A stretch of 64,000 bases of DNA from Aquipseudomonas alcaligenes MRY13-0052. Lineage in GTDB: Bacteria; Pseudomonadota; Gammaproteobacteria; Pseudomonadales; Pseudomonadaceae. This document shows, piece by piece, positions 49,252 to 59,675 of this stretch (positions within the stretch are counted from its first letter, which is position 1; each line of letters opens with the position of its first letter). The DNA is taken from contig BATO01000002.1 in NCBI GenBank assembly GCA_000474255.1, positions 62,001-126,000 of the forward strand, in the 5' to 3' direction. The translations under genes and the position numbers were made by a program. The notes below the pieces were generated by a model, which ran no database searches, was not told the origin of the DNA, and saw nothing but the letters and a program-made list of their open reading frames with translations.

Positions 49252-50315
49252 GGCTTTTCTCCTGCATTCAATACATCGGCCGCGCGCTTGAGCAGCTTCT
49301 TCACCGGGGCGGCGAGGCCCAGGCGCGGCGGGGTGGCGAGGTTATACCAGAGCCAGTCGGCATCGGCCACGACGCCTTGGTCGCCTTCCACGTGCACCAG
49401 CCAGGGTTCGATGGCCAGCTGGAAGTGGCTGAAGGTGTGGGTCAGTTCCGGCAGCGCCTCGCGCTCGCCCAAGCGCAGGGCGTGCTGGCTGGCGATGGGG
49501 TCGAGGGCGGCCAGGTCGTCCAGCTCCGGCAGGCTCCAGAGCCCGCCCCAGAGCCCGGTGGAGGGGCGGCGGTAGAGGAGGATGGCGCCTTCGCGGTTGG
49601 CCAGGATGGGCATCAGCGTGCGCTTCTGCGGCAGCTCCTTGCGCGGCTTGGGGATCGGGTAGCGGATCTCCAGCCCCAGCAGGTGCGCCTGGCAGCCGCT
49701 CTGCAGCGGGCACAGCAGGCAGCTGGGCTTGCTGCGGGTACAGAGGGTGGCGCCCAGGTCCATCATCGCCTGGGTGTAGTTGTTCACCCGCTCCCGGGGC
49801 AGGAAGCGCTCGGCCACCGCCCACAGCTGCTTGGCCACCTTGGGCTCGCCCGGGTAGCCCTCCTGGGCGACGTAGCGGGCCAGCACGCGCTTGACGTTGC
49901 CGTCGAGGATAGGCGCGCGCAGGCCCATGGACAGGCTGGCGATGGCCCCGGCGGTGGAGCGGCCGATGCCGGGCAGCTCGGCGAGCTGTTCGACATCGCG
50001 GGGGAACTCGCCGCCGTGCTGCTCCATGACGATCTTCGCGGTCTTCTGCAGGTTGCGTGCGCGGGTGTAGTAGCCCAGGCCGGTCCACAGGTGCAGCACT
50101 TCGTCCTCGGGGGCTTCGGCCAGGTCGCGCACGGTGGGCAGGGCGGCCATGAAGCGGTCGAAGTAGCCGAGCACGGTGCTGACCTGGGTCTGCTGCAGCA
50201 TGATTTCGGAGACCCAGACGCGGTAAGGGGTGATGCCCAGCTGCCAGGGCAGGTCGTGGCGGCCGTGGCGGTCGTACCAGTCGAGGACGGCGCTGGAGAA
50301 TTGCTCGGGGCTCAT
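49248..50315 (-). CDS. mutY: A/G-specific adenine DNA glycosylase MutY
   Basis: 355 residues. The catalytic Glu lies in [10 protein letters not shown], the helix-hairpin-helix in [13 protein letters not shown], and the catalytic Asp in [10 protein letters not shown]. The iron-sulfur motif C-x6-C-x2-C-x5-C is [18 protein letters not shown] Nudix-like C-terminal domain recognises 8-oxoG. It removes A mispaired with 8-oxoG. It overlaps asmA and yggX by 4 bp each. Confidence 0.96.
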   Translation of the reverse strand: MSPEQFSSAVLDWYDRHGRHDLPWQLGITPYRVWVSEIMLQQTQVSTVLGYFDRFMAALPTVRDLAEAPEDEVLHLWTGLGYYTRARNLQKTAKIVMEQHGGEFPRDVEQLAELPGIGRSTAGAIASLSMGLRAPILDGNVKRVLARYVAQEGYPGEPKVAKQLWAVAERFLPRERVNNYTQAMMDLGATLCTRSKPSCLLCPLQSGCQAHLLGLEIRYPIPKPRKELPQKRTLMPILANREGAILLYRRPSTGLWGGLWSLPELDDLAALDPIASQHALRLGEREALPELTHTFSHFQLAIEPWLVHVEGDQGVVADADWLWYNLATPPRLGLAAPVKKLLKRAADVLNAGEKP

Positions 50316-52537
50316 CGCTTGAACAGCCCCTTGAGTGCGTCCTTGAGTTCCGGGCTGACCTTGTCTCCCAGCTTCTCCTCGAGCTTCTCGCTGATCTTGT
50401 CGCCGGCCAGTTTGGCGGCGATCTTGCCCATGCCGTCCTTGTCCAGGCGGCAGGCCTTGGCGCCGATCTCCAGCGGGCCACGGCAGTGCAGCGGCCATTC
50501 GATGCCGACATAGCGCTTGTTCACCTGGCAGGCCGGGTCGGGCATTTCGCCCTTATCGCCTTCGATGGTGATGCCGACGCGGTAGTCGAGGCCGAGCACG
50601 CGCAGGTCCACATCACCGTTGCCGTTCAGGCTGAGACCGGGAATGCGTGCCTTGAGGTCAGGGTTGCTGGCGACGCCACGGTTGAACACCAGGCTGCCCT
50701 GCAGCTGCTCGAAGGGGGTTTCCTTGCCGCTGTAGGTGGTGGTTAGGGCCTTGCGGTTGAGGGTGGCGATGCCCTGGCACAGCTGCTGTTCGAGGTTGGC
50801 GTCGAGCAGCGCGCCGTCGTTGAGGACGAAGCTGGCGGTGCCGTTGAGGCCGTCGACCCACGCTTTCTGGCTGTTGCCGCTGGTGGTGATGTCGGCGCTC
50901 AGGTCCAGGGCGCCTCGTACCGGTGGCTTCTGCTCCAGGGCGGTGAGGATCTTCTCCACCGGGATGTGGTTGATGCGCTTCTGCGCGGCCAGCAGCGGTA
51001 CCGGGGGACGCACGTCGAGGCTGGCCTTGGCTTCGAAATCACCGCCGTAGAGGGCGCCGCGCATCTGCTCCAGCTCGATCAGGCCGCCTTTGCCGCGAGC
51101 TTTGAGGCGGGCATCGCCCAGGGGCAGCTTGTCGAAGGTCAACTGGCCGAAGACGAGGTCGGCTTCCAGGTCGAGTTTGCGCAGGGGCTCCAGGGGCAGT
51201 ACCGGCTCTTCGCTCCAGGCGTGCTGGCTGGGCTTGTCGGGCAGCGGCGTGGTGCCGGCCTGGCCGGCAGCGGCGACGGCACCTTGCACTTCGGCCTGGC
51301 GGGCACTGGTGTCCTTGTCCTTCTTCTTCGGCGGCAGGTAGCGGTCGAGGTCGAGCTTGTCGCCCTTGAGCTGCACGCGCAGGGCCTGCTTGTCGAGGTC
51401 GGCGATGGCCAGGCGACCGCTGAAGGTGCTGTCGTCCAGCTTCAGGTTGAGCTGCTCCAGGGCGAGGCTGGTGGGCGTGCCGGCCAGCTTGGCGGCCATT
51501 TCGAATTTCTTCAGAGTGCCGGCGTCCTGCATGGCAGGCAGCTCCACGCCGAGCCCGGTGAGGAACTCGCGCAGGTCGAGCTGGGCGATGGACAGGCCGC
51601 CTTCCAGGCGCGGGGTCTTGTCCAGGTCATGCACCTTGAGTTCACCCAGGGCGCGCAGCTGGTTGGCGGAGAGCTTGAGGCCGTTCCACTCGGCGACGTT
51701 GGCGGCGAGGTCGGCCAGCAGCTGGCCCTGGGCGTTGAAGGTGAGGGTCTTGCCCTTGAGCGGCTCGCCCGAGGCTTCGCCGCTGAGCTTGGCGTCTTCG
51801 AGCTGGTAGCGCTTGAGGGCACGGTCGAAGCGCAGGCTGGCGGCCAGTTCGGTCTTGGCGCGCATCAGCGGCTGGTTGCTGCCGAAGAAGGCGGTGAGCT
51901 TGAAGGGGATGCTGGCGGCTTCACGGATGGCGCCGGTGGTCAGCTCGATGCTTTCGGCGCTGTATTGCTTGCCGGTCTTGGCGTCGGTGTAGTCGACGCG
52001 GGCGTTATTCACCGTGAGGCTGTCGATATCCAGCTTGATCGGGCGCGCCGGGGCGTTGTCGGGCTGCTGCGCTGGGGTTCCTGCCGGTGCGCCGGGCTTG
52101 GCGGCGTCGGCAGGCGCGGCTTGGGCGGTCTGTGCCGGGCGGCCGATGTCTTCCCAGTTGCCGTGGCCCTTTTCGTCCCGCACCAGGGTGAGGTTGAGGC
52201 CTTCGACGCGGATGTCGCTCATCTGCACTTCCTTGCGCAACAGCGGCAGCACGCGCACGGAGAGGCCGAGCATCTGCAGGTCGGCGAAGGGCTTGTCGGG
52301 GGTGGCGGCGCTGGCCAGGGTGGTGTCGTGCAGCTCCAGGCCCAGCCAGGGGAACAGGCTCCAGCCGATGTCGCCCTTGAGGTCGAGTTCCAGGTTGGCC
52401 TTGTCGCGGGCGATCTGGCGGATCTCGTCCTTGTAGTCGTTAGGATCGAACAGGTGGGTCAGGGCGAAGCCCAGCGCCACGATGATCAGCAACAGTCCGA
52501 GGAGGAAGAGGCCCAGGATTTTGCCGATGGATTTCAT
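50312..52537 (-). CDS. asmA: AsmA-family envelope protein
   Basis: 741 residues. One N-terminal membrane anchor ([20 protein letters not shown]) is followed by a long periplasmic repeating beta-groove region characteristic of AsmA/TamB-like proteins. Pro/Ala-rich linkers occur near residues 135-165 and 405-430. AsmA proteins are implicated in lipid transport and outer-membrane assembly. It is the first gene of the asmA-mutY-yggX operon. Confidence 0.92.
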   Translation of the reverse strand: MKSIGKILGLFLLGLLLIIVALGFALTHLFDPNDYKDEIRQIARDKANLELDLKGDIGWSLFPWLGLELHDTTLASAATPDKPFADLQMLGLSVRVLPLLRKEVQMSDIRVEGLNLTLVRDEKGHGNWEDIGRPAQTAQAAPADAAKPGAPAGTPAQQPDNAPARPIKLDIDSLTVNNARVDYTDAKTGKQYSAESIELTTGAIREAASIPFKLTAFFGSNQPLMRAKTELAASLRFDRALKRYQLEDAKLSGEASGEPLKGKTLTFNAQGQLLADLAANVAEWNGLKLSANQLRALGELKVHDLDKTPRLEGGLSIAQLDLREFLTGLGVELPAMQDAGTLKKFEMAAKLAGTPTSLALEQLNLKLDDSTFSGRLAIADLDKQALRVQLKGDKLDLDRYLPPKKKDKDTSARQAEVQGAVAAAGQAGTTPLPDKPSQHAWSEEPVLPLEPLRKLDLEADLVFGQLTFDKLPLGDARLKARGKGGLIELEQMRGALYGGDFEAKASLDVRPPVPLLAAQKRINHIPVEKILTALEQKPPVRGALDLSADITTSGNSQKAWVDGLNGTASFVLNDGALLDANLEQQLCQGIATLNRKALTTTYSGKETPFEQLQGSLVFNRGVASNPDLKARIPGLSLNGNGDVDLRVLGLDYRVGITIEGDKGEMPDPACQVNKRYVGIEWPLHCRGPLEIGAKACRLDKDGMGKIAAKLAGDKISEKLEEKLGDKVSPELKDALKGLFKR

Positions 52538-52757
52538 GGACGAGTCCTTGTGGTGGGTGCATGTGGAGTGAGGGCGCCGAGTATAGCGCCAGCGAGGTCA
52601 GCTGTTTGGATGATGAAATCGCCCGGCGGTTCACCGCCTGCCCCAGCGAACCTGGCGCGCGCTGCACCGGCATTTGGCGCGAGCGGTCGGGAAGGGCGGT
52701 GGGGCGCTGATCTAGTCTGGCCGGCACAGGTACGACAATGACAATGACGAGGTGCCC

Positions 52758-53975
52758 ATGAACGTGGCGGTGCTGGCCTTCCCGCTCTACATCCTGCTGA
52801 TGCTGCTGGAGCTCGCCTACGAGCGGCATTCCGGCCGCTCCACCTATCGCCTGGCGGACGCCGCCACCAGCATCAACACCGCCGTGCTGCGGGTACTGCT
52901 GGAAGGGCCGCTGCGCCTGCTGCTGGTGCTGCCCTACGCCTGGCTCTACGAGCACGGGCGGCTGCTGGAGCTGGACGCGGCCTCGCCCTGGGTCTGGCTG
53001 GGCGGCTTCATCGCGGTGGATTTCTGCTTCTACTGGGCCCATCGCACCCTGCATCGCTACAACCTGCTGTGGGGGGCGCACCAGCCGCACCACTCCAGCG
53101 AGGACTTCAACCTGTCCACCGCGCTGCGCAAGGGCGCCTTCCAGACCGCCTTCGACTGGCCTTTCTACCTGCCGCTGGCGCTGCTCGGCTTGCCCCTGCC
53201 ACTGTTCCTGGTGCTGCTGGGCGTGCAACTGACCTACCAGTTCTGGATCCACAGCCAGCATGTGGGCCAGCTCGGCTGGCTGGAGAAGGTGTTGGTGACG
53301 CCTTCGCTGCACCGCGTGCATCACGGCCAGAACGATTGCTACATCGATCGCAACCACGGCGGTGTGTTCATCCTCTGGGACAAGCTCTTCGGCACCTTCA
53401 CCGAGGAGCGCGAGCCGGTGATCTACGGGGTGACCACGCCGGTGCGCACCTTCGACCCGATCCGCCTGCAGTTCAACTGGTGGCGGCTGCTCTGGGACGA
53501 CGCCCGGGCGACCCGCTCCTGGTGGGACAAGCTGCGCCTGTGGTGGATGCCCACCGGCTGGCGCCCGGCGGATGTGCGCGAGCGGCCCTGGCCGAAGATG
53601 ACCGACGAGCGTTTCGAGAGCGCCTACCCCCGGCAACTGGTGGCCTATGCCTTCGTGCAGTTCCTGTTGATCAACCTGCTGGCGCTGGGCTTTCTCGCCT
53701 GCGTACGTCGCGCGGCGGTGTGGGAGCCGTGGCTGCTGGTGGTGGCGATCCTTTCCGGCTGCCTGAGCTTGGGGCTGCTGTTCGAGGGGCGCGGCAATCT
53801 CTGGCGGGTCGAGGCGCTGCGCCTGGTGGCCATGGCCGGCCTGGCGCTGGGCTGGGGCGCCTGGCTGGCGCCGGGGCTCTGGTGGCTGGGGCTGGTGCTG
53901 GCGGGGGTGTGCCTGGGCAGCCTGGCCTGGCTGATGCTGCTGGGCCGCACGGCGCAGGGCGCCGCGACGGCCTGA
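52758..53975 (+). CDS. Sterol desaturase / fatty-acid hydroxylase family membrane protein
   Basis: 405 residues. The eight-histidine di-iron motif is visible: HRTLHR, HQPHHSSEDF and HRVHHGQN. Membrane segments surround it, and four more hydrophobic segments fill the C-terminal quarter (about 300-400), longer than the core family. Such enzymes oxidise or desaturate lipid chains with O2. The bacterial substrate is unknown. It starts at the ATG following GAGGTG. Confidence 0.9.
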   Translation: MNVAVLAFPLYILLMLLELAYERHSGRSTYRLADAATSINTAVLRVLLEGPLRLLLVLPYAWLYEHGRLLELDAASPWVWLGGFIAVDFCFYWAHRTLHRYNLLWGAHQPHHSSEDFNLSTALRKGAFQTAFDWPFYLPLALLGLPLPLFLVLLGVQLTYQFWIHSQHVGQLGWLEKVLVTPSLHRVHHGQNDCYIDRNHGGVFILWDKLFGTFTEEREPVIYGVTTPVRTFDPIRLQFNWWRLLWDDARATRSWWDKLRLWWMPTGWRPADVRERPWPKMTDERFESAYPRQLVAYAFVQFLLINLLALGFLACVRRAAVWEPWLLVVAILSGCLSLGLLFEGRGNLWRVEALRLVAMAGLALGWGAWLAPGLWWLGLVLAGVCLGSLAWLMLLGRTAQGAATA

Positions 53976-53978
53976 GGC

Positions 53979-54377
53979 TCAGAAACTGACGAGAGGTAGG
54001 TGGGTGCGGGCGGCCAGGGCCTGGCTTTCCAGGTGCCCGGCGGGGGCGGCCAGGCGCAGTTCGCAGCCGGCTTCGCGGGCCATGCGCTGGGCTTCGTCGA
54101 GCAACCGGCGGGCCACGCCGCGTTGGCGGGTGATGGCGCGCACGCAAAGGTGGGACAGCTGCCAGTGGCCTTCGCCCCGCTGCAGCAGGGCTGCGCCCAG
54201 CAGGCGATCGTTGAAGCGGCCGGTCACCAGGCTGCCCTCGGCGAGCGCGGATGTGACCAGGTCCTCAGTCCCGGCAAAAGGTGCGAACAGCCAATCGGGG
54301 GCGTCGGCGTAGATGCGGGCGAGGTCATTCCTGTCCTGGTCGCTGATTCGGTCGGGTGTTTCGACGATGACGGGCAT
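53979..54377 (-). CDS. PanZ/PanM-like GNAT acetyltransferase
   Basis: 132 residues. The GNAT CoA loop is AITRQRGVARRLL. The N-terminal SDQDRNDLARIYADAPDWLF matches the PanZ opening as I recall it (SDQDR-x-DL-x2-I), and FNDRLLGAALLQ the next block. PanZ senses acetyl-CoA and triggers self-cleavage of aspartate decarboxylase PanD in enterobacteria. No panD is nearby, so a general acetyltransferase role remains possible. It is convergent with the desaturase gene, 3 bp apart. Confidence 0.8.
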   Translation of the reverse strand: MPVIVETPDRISDQDRNDLARIYADAPDWLFAPFAGTEDLVTSALAEGSLVTGRFNDRLLGAALLQRGEGHWQLSHLCVRAITRQRGVARRLLDEAQRMAREAGCELRLAAPAGHLESQALAARTHLPLVSF

Positions 54378-54537
54378 GCGTGTCCTTATTGAGGCGCGGG
54401 CGGTGACGGCGGGATAATACGCGACGCAATGCCGCAGTCTCGTGGGACTTGCGGTTTTGCGTGTGGCCCGTGCTTGGGGAGCAACCAGTTTTGTACGGGC
54501 CGCCCACCTGCGTGCACCTATAAAGGATAAATAATCA

Positions 54538-56196
54538 ATGAGCAGTACCTTGAGTCTGGACGGCAAGGCCGCCCGGCCGGCGTTCCTGTCGAAGGAACGG
54601 ACGGTGGCCCGACAGGGCTTCAACCGCTGGCTGGTTCCGCCGGCGGCCCTCGCCATCCACCTGTGCATCGGCATGGCCTACGGTTTCTCCGTGTTCTGGC
54701 TGCCCCTGTCCAAGGCCATCGGCGTCACCGCGCCGGTCGCCTGCGCCCCTGAGCTGGGCTTCTTCGCCCAGGTCTTCGCCAGCGATTGCGACTGGCAGAT
54801 CTCGATGCTCGGCTGGATCTACACCCTGTTCTTCATCTTCCTCGGCTGCTCGGCCGCCATCTGGGGTGGCTGGCTGGAGCACGCGGGGCCGCGCAAGGCG
54901 GGCCTGGTTTCGGCCTTCTGCTGGTGCGGTGGCCTGCTGATTTCCGCCTTCGGCGTCTACATCCACCAGATCTGGCTGATGTGGGTGGGCCTGGGCGTGA
55001 TCGGCGGTATCGGGCTCGGCCTCGGCTATATCTCGCCGGTCTCGACCCTGATCAAGTGGTTCCCGGACAAGCGCGGCATGGCTACCGGCATGGCGATCAT
55101 GGGCTTCGGCGGTGGTGCCATGGTCGGTGCGCCCCTGGCTGCCGAACTGATGAGCCACTTCGCCTCCGCCGATAGCGTTGGCGTCTGGCAGAGCTTCGTG
55201 GTCATGGCGGCGATCTACTTCGTCTTCATGGTCGGTGGCGCCCTGGCCTACCGCGTGCCGCCGACCGGCTGGAAGCCCAAGGGCTGGACCGCGCCGGTGA
55301 AGAAAGCCAACAACGCGATGATCACCAAGGGCCACGTCCATGTGAACACCGCGTGGAAGACTCCGCAGTTCTGGCTGGTCTGGGCCGTGCTCTGCCTCAA
55401 CGTGTCCGCCGGCATCGGCATCATCGGCATGGCGTCCCCGCTGCTGCAGGAAGTCTTCGCCGGTAAGCTGATCGGCAACCACCTGAGCTTCAACCAGCTG
55501 GATGCCGCCCAACTGGCGCAGATCGCCGCCATCGCGGCGGGCTTCACCGGCCTGCTGAGCCTGTTCAACATCGGTGGCCGCTTCTTCTGGGCGTCCTTCT
55601 CCGACCTGATCGGCCGCAAGGCGACCTACTTCGTGTTCTTCGCCCTCGGCTTCGTGCTCTACGCACTGGTGCCCTGGACCGGCCACCTGGGCAGCGTCGC
55701 GTTCTTCGTGTTCTGCTTCTGCCTGATCCTGTCCATGTACGGCGGCGGCTTCGCCACCGTGCCGGCCTACCTGGCGGACCTGTTCGGCACCCAGATGGTC
55801 GGTGCCATCCACGGTCGCCTGCTGACCGCCTGGGCTTTCGCCGGCATCCTCGGCCCGGTACTGGTGAACTACATCCGCGAGTACCAGCTGAGCATCGGCG
55901 TCGAACGCGCTGCGGCGTACGACATCACCCTGTACATCCTCGCCGGCCTGCTGGTGCTGGGCTTCATCTGCAACATGCTGGTGCGCCCGGTGGATCCGAA
56001 GTACTTCATGACCGACGCCGAACTGGCCGCCGAGCGTGCCATCGGCCATGACGCCGCCAAGGAAGCCGCGGACCTGGAATGGTCGGCCGACCCGTCCAGC
56101 AAGCCGCTGGTGATCGCGGCCTGGCTGGCCGTGGGCCTGCCGCTGGCCTGGGGCGTGTGGATCACCCTGCAGAAGACAGCCGCGCTGTTCAGCTGA
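54538..56196 (+). CDS. OFA-family major facilitator transporter
   Basis: 552 residues with about twelve membrane segments. Family features are AIHLCIGMAYGFSVFWLPLS near the N-terminus, GGIGLGLGYISPVSTLIKWF followed by PDKRGMATGMAIMGFGGGAM, and SDLIGRKATYFVFF. A long loop lies between segments 1 and 2. The family includes oxalate/formate antiporters, but many members carry other monocarboxylates such as pyruvate. The ligand is open. AAAGGA lies before the ATG. Confidence 0.9.
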   Translation: MSSTLSLDGKAARPAFLSKERTVARQGFNRWLVPPAALAIHLCIGMAYGFSVFWLPLSKAIGVTAPVACAPELGFFAQVFASDCDWQISMLGWIYTLFFIFLGCSAAIWGGWLEHAGPRKAGLVSAFCWCGGLLISAFGVYIHQIWLMWVGLGVIGGIGLGLGYISPVSTLIKWFPDKRGMATGMAIMGFGGGAMVGAPLAAELMSHFASADSVGVWQSFVVMAAIYFVFMVGGALAYRVPPTGWKPKGWTAPVKKANNAMITKGHVHVNTAWKTPQFWLVWAVLCLNVSAGIGIIGMASPLLQEVFAGKLIGNHLSFNQLDAAQLAQIAAIAAGFTGLLSLFNIGGRFFWASFSDLIGRKATYFVFFALGFVLYALVPWTGHLGSVAFFVFCFCLILSMYGGGFATVPAYLADLFGTQMVGAIHGRLLTAWAFAGILGPVLVNYIREYQLSIGVERAAAYDITLYILAGLLVLGFICNMLVRPVDPKYFMTDAELAAERAIGHDAAKEAADLEWSADPSSKPLVIAAWLAVGLPLAWGVWITLQKTAALFS

Positions 56197-56217
56197 GTGC
56201 CACACCTGTGAATCGCC

Positions 56218-56240
56218 GGGGCCGACTTCATGTCGGCCCC
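56218..56240 (+). terminator. Hairpin after the OFA transporter gene
   Basis: A 9-bp perfect stem GGGGCCGAC/GTCGGCCCC with a 5-base loop lies 21 bp after the stop. The T-run after it is poor. Confidence 0.6.
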
Positions 56241-56278
56241 GTGCGTTTCGGCCCCCTGTAGTCCTCCCGCCGATCGGC

Positions 56279-56308
56279 TTCAAGCCCGTCGCATTCTCGG
56301 CCTATAAT
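56279..56308 (+). promoter_or_regulatory. Candidate promoter of the his cluster
   Basis: A perfect -10 TATAAT is at 56303-56308. TTCAAG (56279-56284) is a weak -35 at 18 bp. The start of transcription would be about 30 bp before hisB. No his leader peptide or attenuator hairpin is visible in this short leader. Confidence 0.6.
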
Positions 56309-56345
56309 GTCGCCCCTTTTGCCCAATGATTTTGCGGAGCTGGTG

Positions 56346-56939
56346 ATGGCCGAACGTAAGGCATCCGTCGAACGCAACACCCTGGAGACCCAGATCAAGG
56401 TCTCGATCAACCTGGATGGCACTGGCAAGGCGCGCTTCGATATCGGCGTGCCCTTCCTCGAGCACATGCTCGACCAGATCGCCCGCCATGGGCTGATCGA
56501 CCTGGACATCGAGTGCAAGGGTGATCTGCATATCGACGACCACCACACCGTCGAAGACGTCGGTATCACCCTCGGCCAGGCCTTCACCCAGGCCATCGGC
56601 GACAAGAAAGGCATCGTCCGCTACGGCCACTCCTATGTGCCGCTGGACGAAGCGCTGTCGCGCGTGGTGATCGACTTCTCCGGCCGCCCCGGCCTGCAGA
56701 TGCACGTGCCCTTCACCCGTGCCACGGTCGGCGGCTTCGACGTCGACCTGTTCCAGGAGTTCTTCCAGGGCTTCGTCAACCACGCCCTGGTGTCCATGCA
56801 CATCGACAACCTGCGTGGCCACAACACCCACCACCAGATCGAGACCGTGTTCAAGGCCTTCGGCCGCGCGCTGCGCATGGCCGTGGAGCTCGACCCGCGC
56901 ATGGCCGGCCAGATGCCCTCCACCAAGGGCGTGCTCTGA
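56346..56939 (+). CDS. hisB: Imidazoleglycerol-phosphate dehydratase HisB
   Basis: 197 residues, the monofunctional form. Metal-binding motifs are [25 protein letters not shown] and [10 protein letters not shown]. It dehydrates imidazole-glycerol phosphate in histidine synthesis. Its stop overlaps the hisH start by one base (TGATG). Confidence 0.97.
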   Translation: MAERKASVERNTLETQIKVSINLDGTGKARFDIGVPFLEHMLDQIARHGLIDLDIECKGDLHIDDHHTVEDVGITLGQAFTQAIGDKKGIVRYGHSYVPLDEALSRVVIDFSGRPGLQMHVPFTRATVGGFDVDLFQEFFQGFVNHALVSMHIDNLRGHNTHHQIETVFKAFGRALRMAVELDPRMAGQMPSTKGVL

Positions 56940-57577
56940 TGCAGACCGTTGCTGTCATCGATTACGGCATGGGCAACCTGCACTCGGTTGCCAAGGCGCT
57001 GGAACACGTGGGCGCCGGGCGGGTGATGGTCACCAGCGACGCCAACGTCATCCGCGAGGCCGACCGCGTGGTCTTCCCCGGTGTCGGCGCCATCCGTGAC
57101 TGCATGGCCGAGATCCGCCGCCTGGGCTTCGACGAGCTGGTGCGTGAGGTGAGCAAGGACCGCCCGTTCCTCGGCATCTGCGTCGGCATGCAGGCGCTGC
57201 TGGAGCACAGCGAGGAAAACGGCGGTGTCGACTGCATCGGCCTGTTCCCCGGCAAGGTGCGTTTCTTCGGCAAGGGCATGGTGGAAGACGGCGAGCTGCT
57301 GAAGGTGCCGCACATGGGCTGGAACGAGGTGGCCCGCACCCTCGACCACCCGCTCTGGCACAACATTCCCGACCAGGGCCGCTTCTACTTCGTGCACAGC
57401 TACTACATCGAGGCGGGCAACCCGCGCCAGGTCGCCGGTCGCGGCCACTACGGCAAGGATTTCGCCGCCGCGCTGGCCGATGGCTCGCGCTTCGCCGTGC
57501 AGTTCCACCCGGAGAAGAGCCACACCAATGGCCTGCAGCTGCTGCAGAACTTCGCCGCCTGGGACGGGCGCTGGTAA
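56939..57577 (+). CDS. hisH: Imidazole glycerol phosphate synthase glutaminase subunit HisH
   Basis: 212 residues. The nucleophile is in [12 protein letters not shown] and the His/Glu pair in [10 protein letters not shown]. It releases ammonia from glutamine for His[16 protein letters not shown] is the N-terminal signature. Confidence 0.96.
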   Translation: MQTVAVIDYGMGNLHSVAKALEHVGAGRVMVTSDANVIREADRVVFPGVGAIRDCMAEIRRLGFDELVREVSKDRPFLGICVGMQALLEHSEENGGVDCIGLFPGKVRFFGKGMVEDGELLKVPHMGWNEVARTLDHPLWHNIPDQGRFYFVHSYYIEAGNPRQVAGRGHYGKDFAAALADGSRFAVQFHPEKSHTNGLQLLQNFAAWDGRW

Positions 57578-57580
57578 GCC

Positions 57581-57841
57581 ATGAGCCGCGCCAAGAAGGC
57601 CCCCGTGCTGCAACTCGATGCCGCCCAGACGCAGGACGCCGTGCTGGCGATCAAGCAGTTCATGGCGGAACGCTTCGAGCTGGAGCTGGGCTCCTTCGAG
57701 GCCGAGGAAGTGCTGGATTTCTTCGCCCGGGAATTCGCCCCGAGTTTCTACAACAAGGCGATCTTCGATGTGCAGGCGCACCTGAAAGACAGGTTCGAAA
57801 GCATCGAGAGCGATTTGTGGGCGCTCGAAAAAGGTAGCTGA
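57581..57841 (+). CDS. DUF2164 family small protein inside the his cluster
   Basis: 86 residues, four bases after hisH. Helical and acidic in its C-terminal half (LGSFEAEEVLDFFAREFAPS, FYNKAIFDVQAHLKDRF). The function is unknown. Its constant position beside his genes in Pseudomonas suggests cotranscription, not necessarily a role in histidine synthesis. Confidence 0.85.
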   Translation: MSRAKKAPVLQLDAAQTQDAVLAIKQFMAERFELELGSFEAEEVLDFFAREFAPSFYNKAIFDVQAHLKDRFESIESDLWALEKGS

Positions 57842-57842
57842 A

Positions 57843-57913
57843 AGCGACAGGCAGCCAAGCTGCAAGAGACACGAATGCGCCTGCTTGCAGCTTGAGGCTC
57901 GCAACTTGTCGCT
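57843..57913. repeat. Extragenic palindrome before hisA
   Basis: AGCGACA (57843-57849) pairs with TGTCGCT (57907-57913), and inside it AAGCTGCAAG (57857-57866) pairs with CTTGCAGCTT (57884-57893). TTTTT follows the right arm. It fills the 96-bp gap between the DUF2164 gene and hisA. Confidence 0.7.
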
Positions 57914-57937
57914 CTTTTTGACGTTAGGAAAAAAGAC

Positions 57938-58684
57938 ATGTTGATTATCCCCGCTATCGATCTGAAGGACGGCGCCTGCGTGCGCCTGCGCCAGGGCCGC
58001 ATGGAAGACTCCACGGTGTTCTCCGACGACCCGGTGAGCATGGCCGCCAAGTGGGTGGACGGCGGTTGCCGCCGCCTGCACCTGGTGGACCTCAATGGCG
58101 CCTTCGAAGGCCAGCCGGTGAACGGCGAGGTGGTCACCGCCATCGCCAAGCGCTACCCGGGCCTGCCGATCCAGATCGGTGGCGGCATCCGCTCCCTGGA
58201 AACCATCGAGCACTACGTCAAGGCCGGCGTCAGCTACGTGATCATCGGCACCAAGGCGGTGAAGCAGCCGGAGTTCGTCACCGAGGCGTGCAAGGCCTTC
58301 CCGGGCAAGGTCATCGTCGGCCTGGACGCCAAGGACGGTTTCGTCGCCACCGACGGCTGGGCTGAAGTCAGCACCGTGCAGGCCGTGGACCTGGCCCGTC
58401 GCTTCGAAGCCGACGGCGTCTCCGCCATCGTCTACACCGACATCGCCAAGGACGGGATGATGCAGGGCTGCAACGTCGAGGCCACCGCGGCCCTGGCCGC
58501 CGCCAGCCGCATTCCGGTGATCGCCTCCGGCGGCATCCACAACCTGGGTGACATCGAGAAGCTGCTGGCGGCCAAGGCCCCCGGCATCATCGGCGCCATC
58601 ACCGGCCGTGCCATCTATGAAGGCACCCTGGACGTCGCCGAGGCCCAGGCCTTCTGCGATGCAGTGGCAAGCGGCAAGCCATAA
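57938..58684 (+). CDS. hisA: Phosphoribosylformimino-AICAR-phosphate isomerase HisA
   Basis: 248 residues, a TIM barrel. The catalytic pair is Asp8 in IPAIDLKDG and the Asp of [20 protein letters not shown] and [14 protein letters not shown] are phosphate-binding loops. The last codons form the left arm of a palindrome. Confidence 0.96.
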   Translation: MLIIPAIDLKDGACVRLRQGRMEDSTVFSDDPVSMAAKWVDGGCRRLHLVDLNGAFEGQPVNGEVVTAIAKRYPGLPIQIGGGIRSLETIEHYVKAGVSYVIIGTKAVKQPEFVTEACKAFPGKVIVGLDAKDGFVATDGWAEVSTVQAVDLARRFEADGVSAIVYTDIAKDGMMQGCNVEATAALAAASRIPVIASGGIHNLGDIEKLLAAKAPGIIGAITGRAIYEGTLDVAEAQAFCDAVASGKP

Positions 58685-58738
58685 GCGACACGTAACGGCG
58701 CTGCTGGTCCTGGCTCGCTCTTGAAGCTTGCCGCTTGC
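58667..58738. repeat. Palindrome overlapping the 3' end of hisA
   Basis: GCAAGCGGCAAGC (58667-58679, inside the last hisA codons) is a perfect 13-bp match to GCTTGCCGCTTGC (58726-58738). The loop is 46 bases. It resembles the repeat before hisA in its GCTTGC/GCAAGC content. Confidence 0.7.
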
Positions 58739-58767
58739 AGCCTGCAGCTGTTTTTCGGAGAAAAAGC

Positions 58768-59538
58768 ATGGCCCTGGCTAAACGCATCATCCCCTGCCTC
58801 GACGTGGACAACGGCCGCGTGGTCAAGGGCGTGAAGTTCGAGAACATTCGCGACGCCGGTGACCCGGTGGAGATCGCCCGCCGCTACGACGAGCAGGGCG
58901 CGGACGAGATCACCTTCCTCGACATCACCGCCAGCGTCGATGGCCGTGACACCACCCTGCACACGGTGGAGCGCATGGCCAGCCAGGTGTTCATCCCGCT
59001 GACCGTGGGCGGTGGCGTGCGCACCGTGCAGGACATTCGCAACCTGCTCAATGCCGGTGCGGACAAGGTTTCGATCAACACCGCCGCGGTGTTCAATCCG
59101 GAGTTCGTCGGCGAAGCCGCCGCGCGTTTCGGCTCCCAGTGCATCGTGGTCGCCATCGACGCGAAGAAGGTTTCCGCACCTGGGGAAACGCCGCGCTGGG
59201 AAATTTTCACCCACGGCGGGCGCAAGCCAACCGGCCTGGATGCCGTGGCCTGGTCGAAGAAGATGGAAGACCTGGGCGCTGGCGAGATTCTGCTCACCAG
59301 CATGGACCAGGACGGCGTGAAGAGCGGCTATGACCTCGGCGTCACCCGCGCCATCAGCGAAACCGTGGGCATTCCGGTGATCGCCTCCGGTGGCGTGGGC
59401 AATCTGGAGCACCTGGCGGCCGGCATCCTCGAAGGCAAGGCCGACGCGGTGCTGGCGGCGAGCATCTTCCATTTCGGCGAGTTCACCGTCCCGGAAGCCA
59501 AGGCTTATCTCGCCAGTCGCGGCATTGTCGTGCGCTGA
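58768..59538 (+). CDS. hisF: Imidazole glycerol phosphate synthase cyclase subunit HisF
   Basis: 256 residues, a TIM barrel. Catalytic Asp11 lies in [13 protein letters not shown] and the second Asp in [18 protein letters not shown] and [10 protein letters not shown] bind phosphate. It closes the imidazole ring with HisH. The start ATG follows GGAG. Confidence 0.97.
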   Translation: MALAKRIIPCLDVDNGRVVKGVKFENIRDAGDPVEIARRYDEQGADEITFLDITASVDGRDTTLHTVERMASQVFIPLTVGGGVRTVQDIRNLLNAGADKVSINTAAVFNPEFVGEAAARFGSQCIVVAIDAKKVSAPGETPRWEIFTHGGRKPTGLDAVAWSKKMEDLGAGEILLTSMDQDGVKSGYDLGVTRAISETVGIPVIASGGVGNLEHLAAGILEGKADAVLAASIFHFGEFTVPEAKAYLASRGIVVR

Positions 59539-59566
59539 GCACGATTCTTGCCTTTAATTGAGCTTC

Positions 59567-59594
59567 GGCTGCAACCGTGATCCGGTTCGCAGCC
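59567..59594 (+). terminator. Hairpin after hisF
   Basis: GGCTGCAACCG and CGGTTCGCAGCC form an 11-bp stem with one bulged base and a 5-base loop. It lies 28 bp after hisF. There is no T-run, so it is only a likely end of the his transcript. Confidence 0.5.
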
Positions 59595-59675
59595 TGGGCG
59601 GCTGACGTCGTTACCCTGTACCCACGGGGACCGACTCAGCGGTTTTTCCCATCCCTCCTTACAAGGTAGTTGTAT

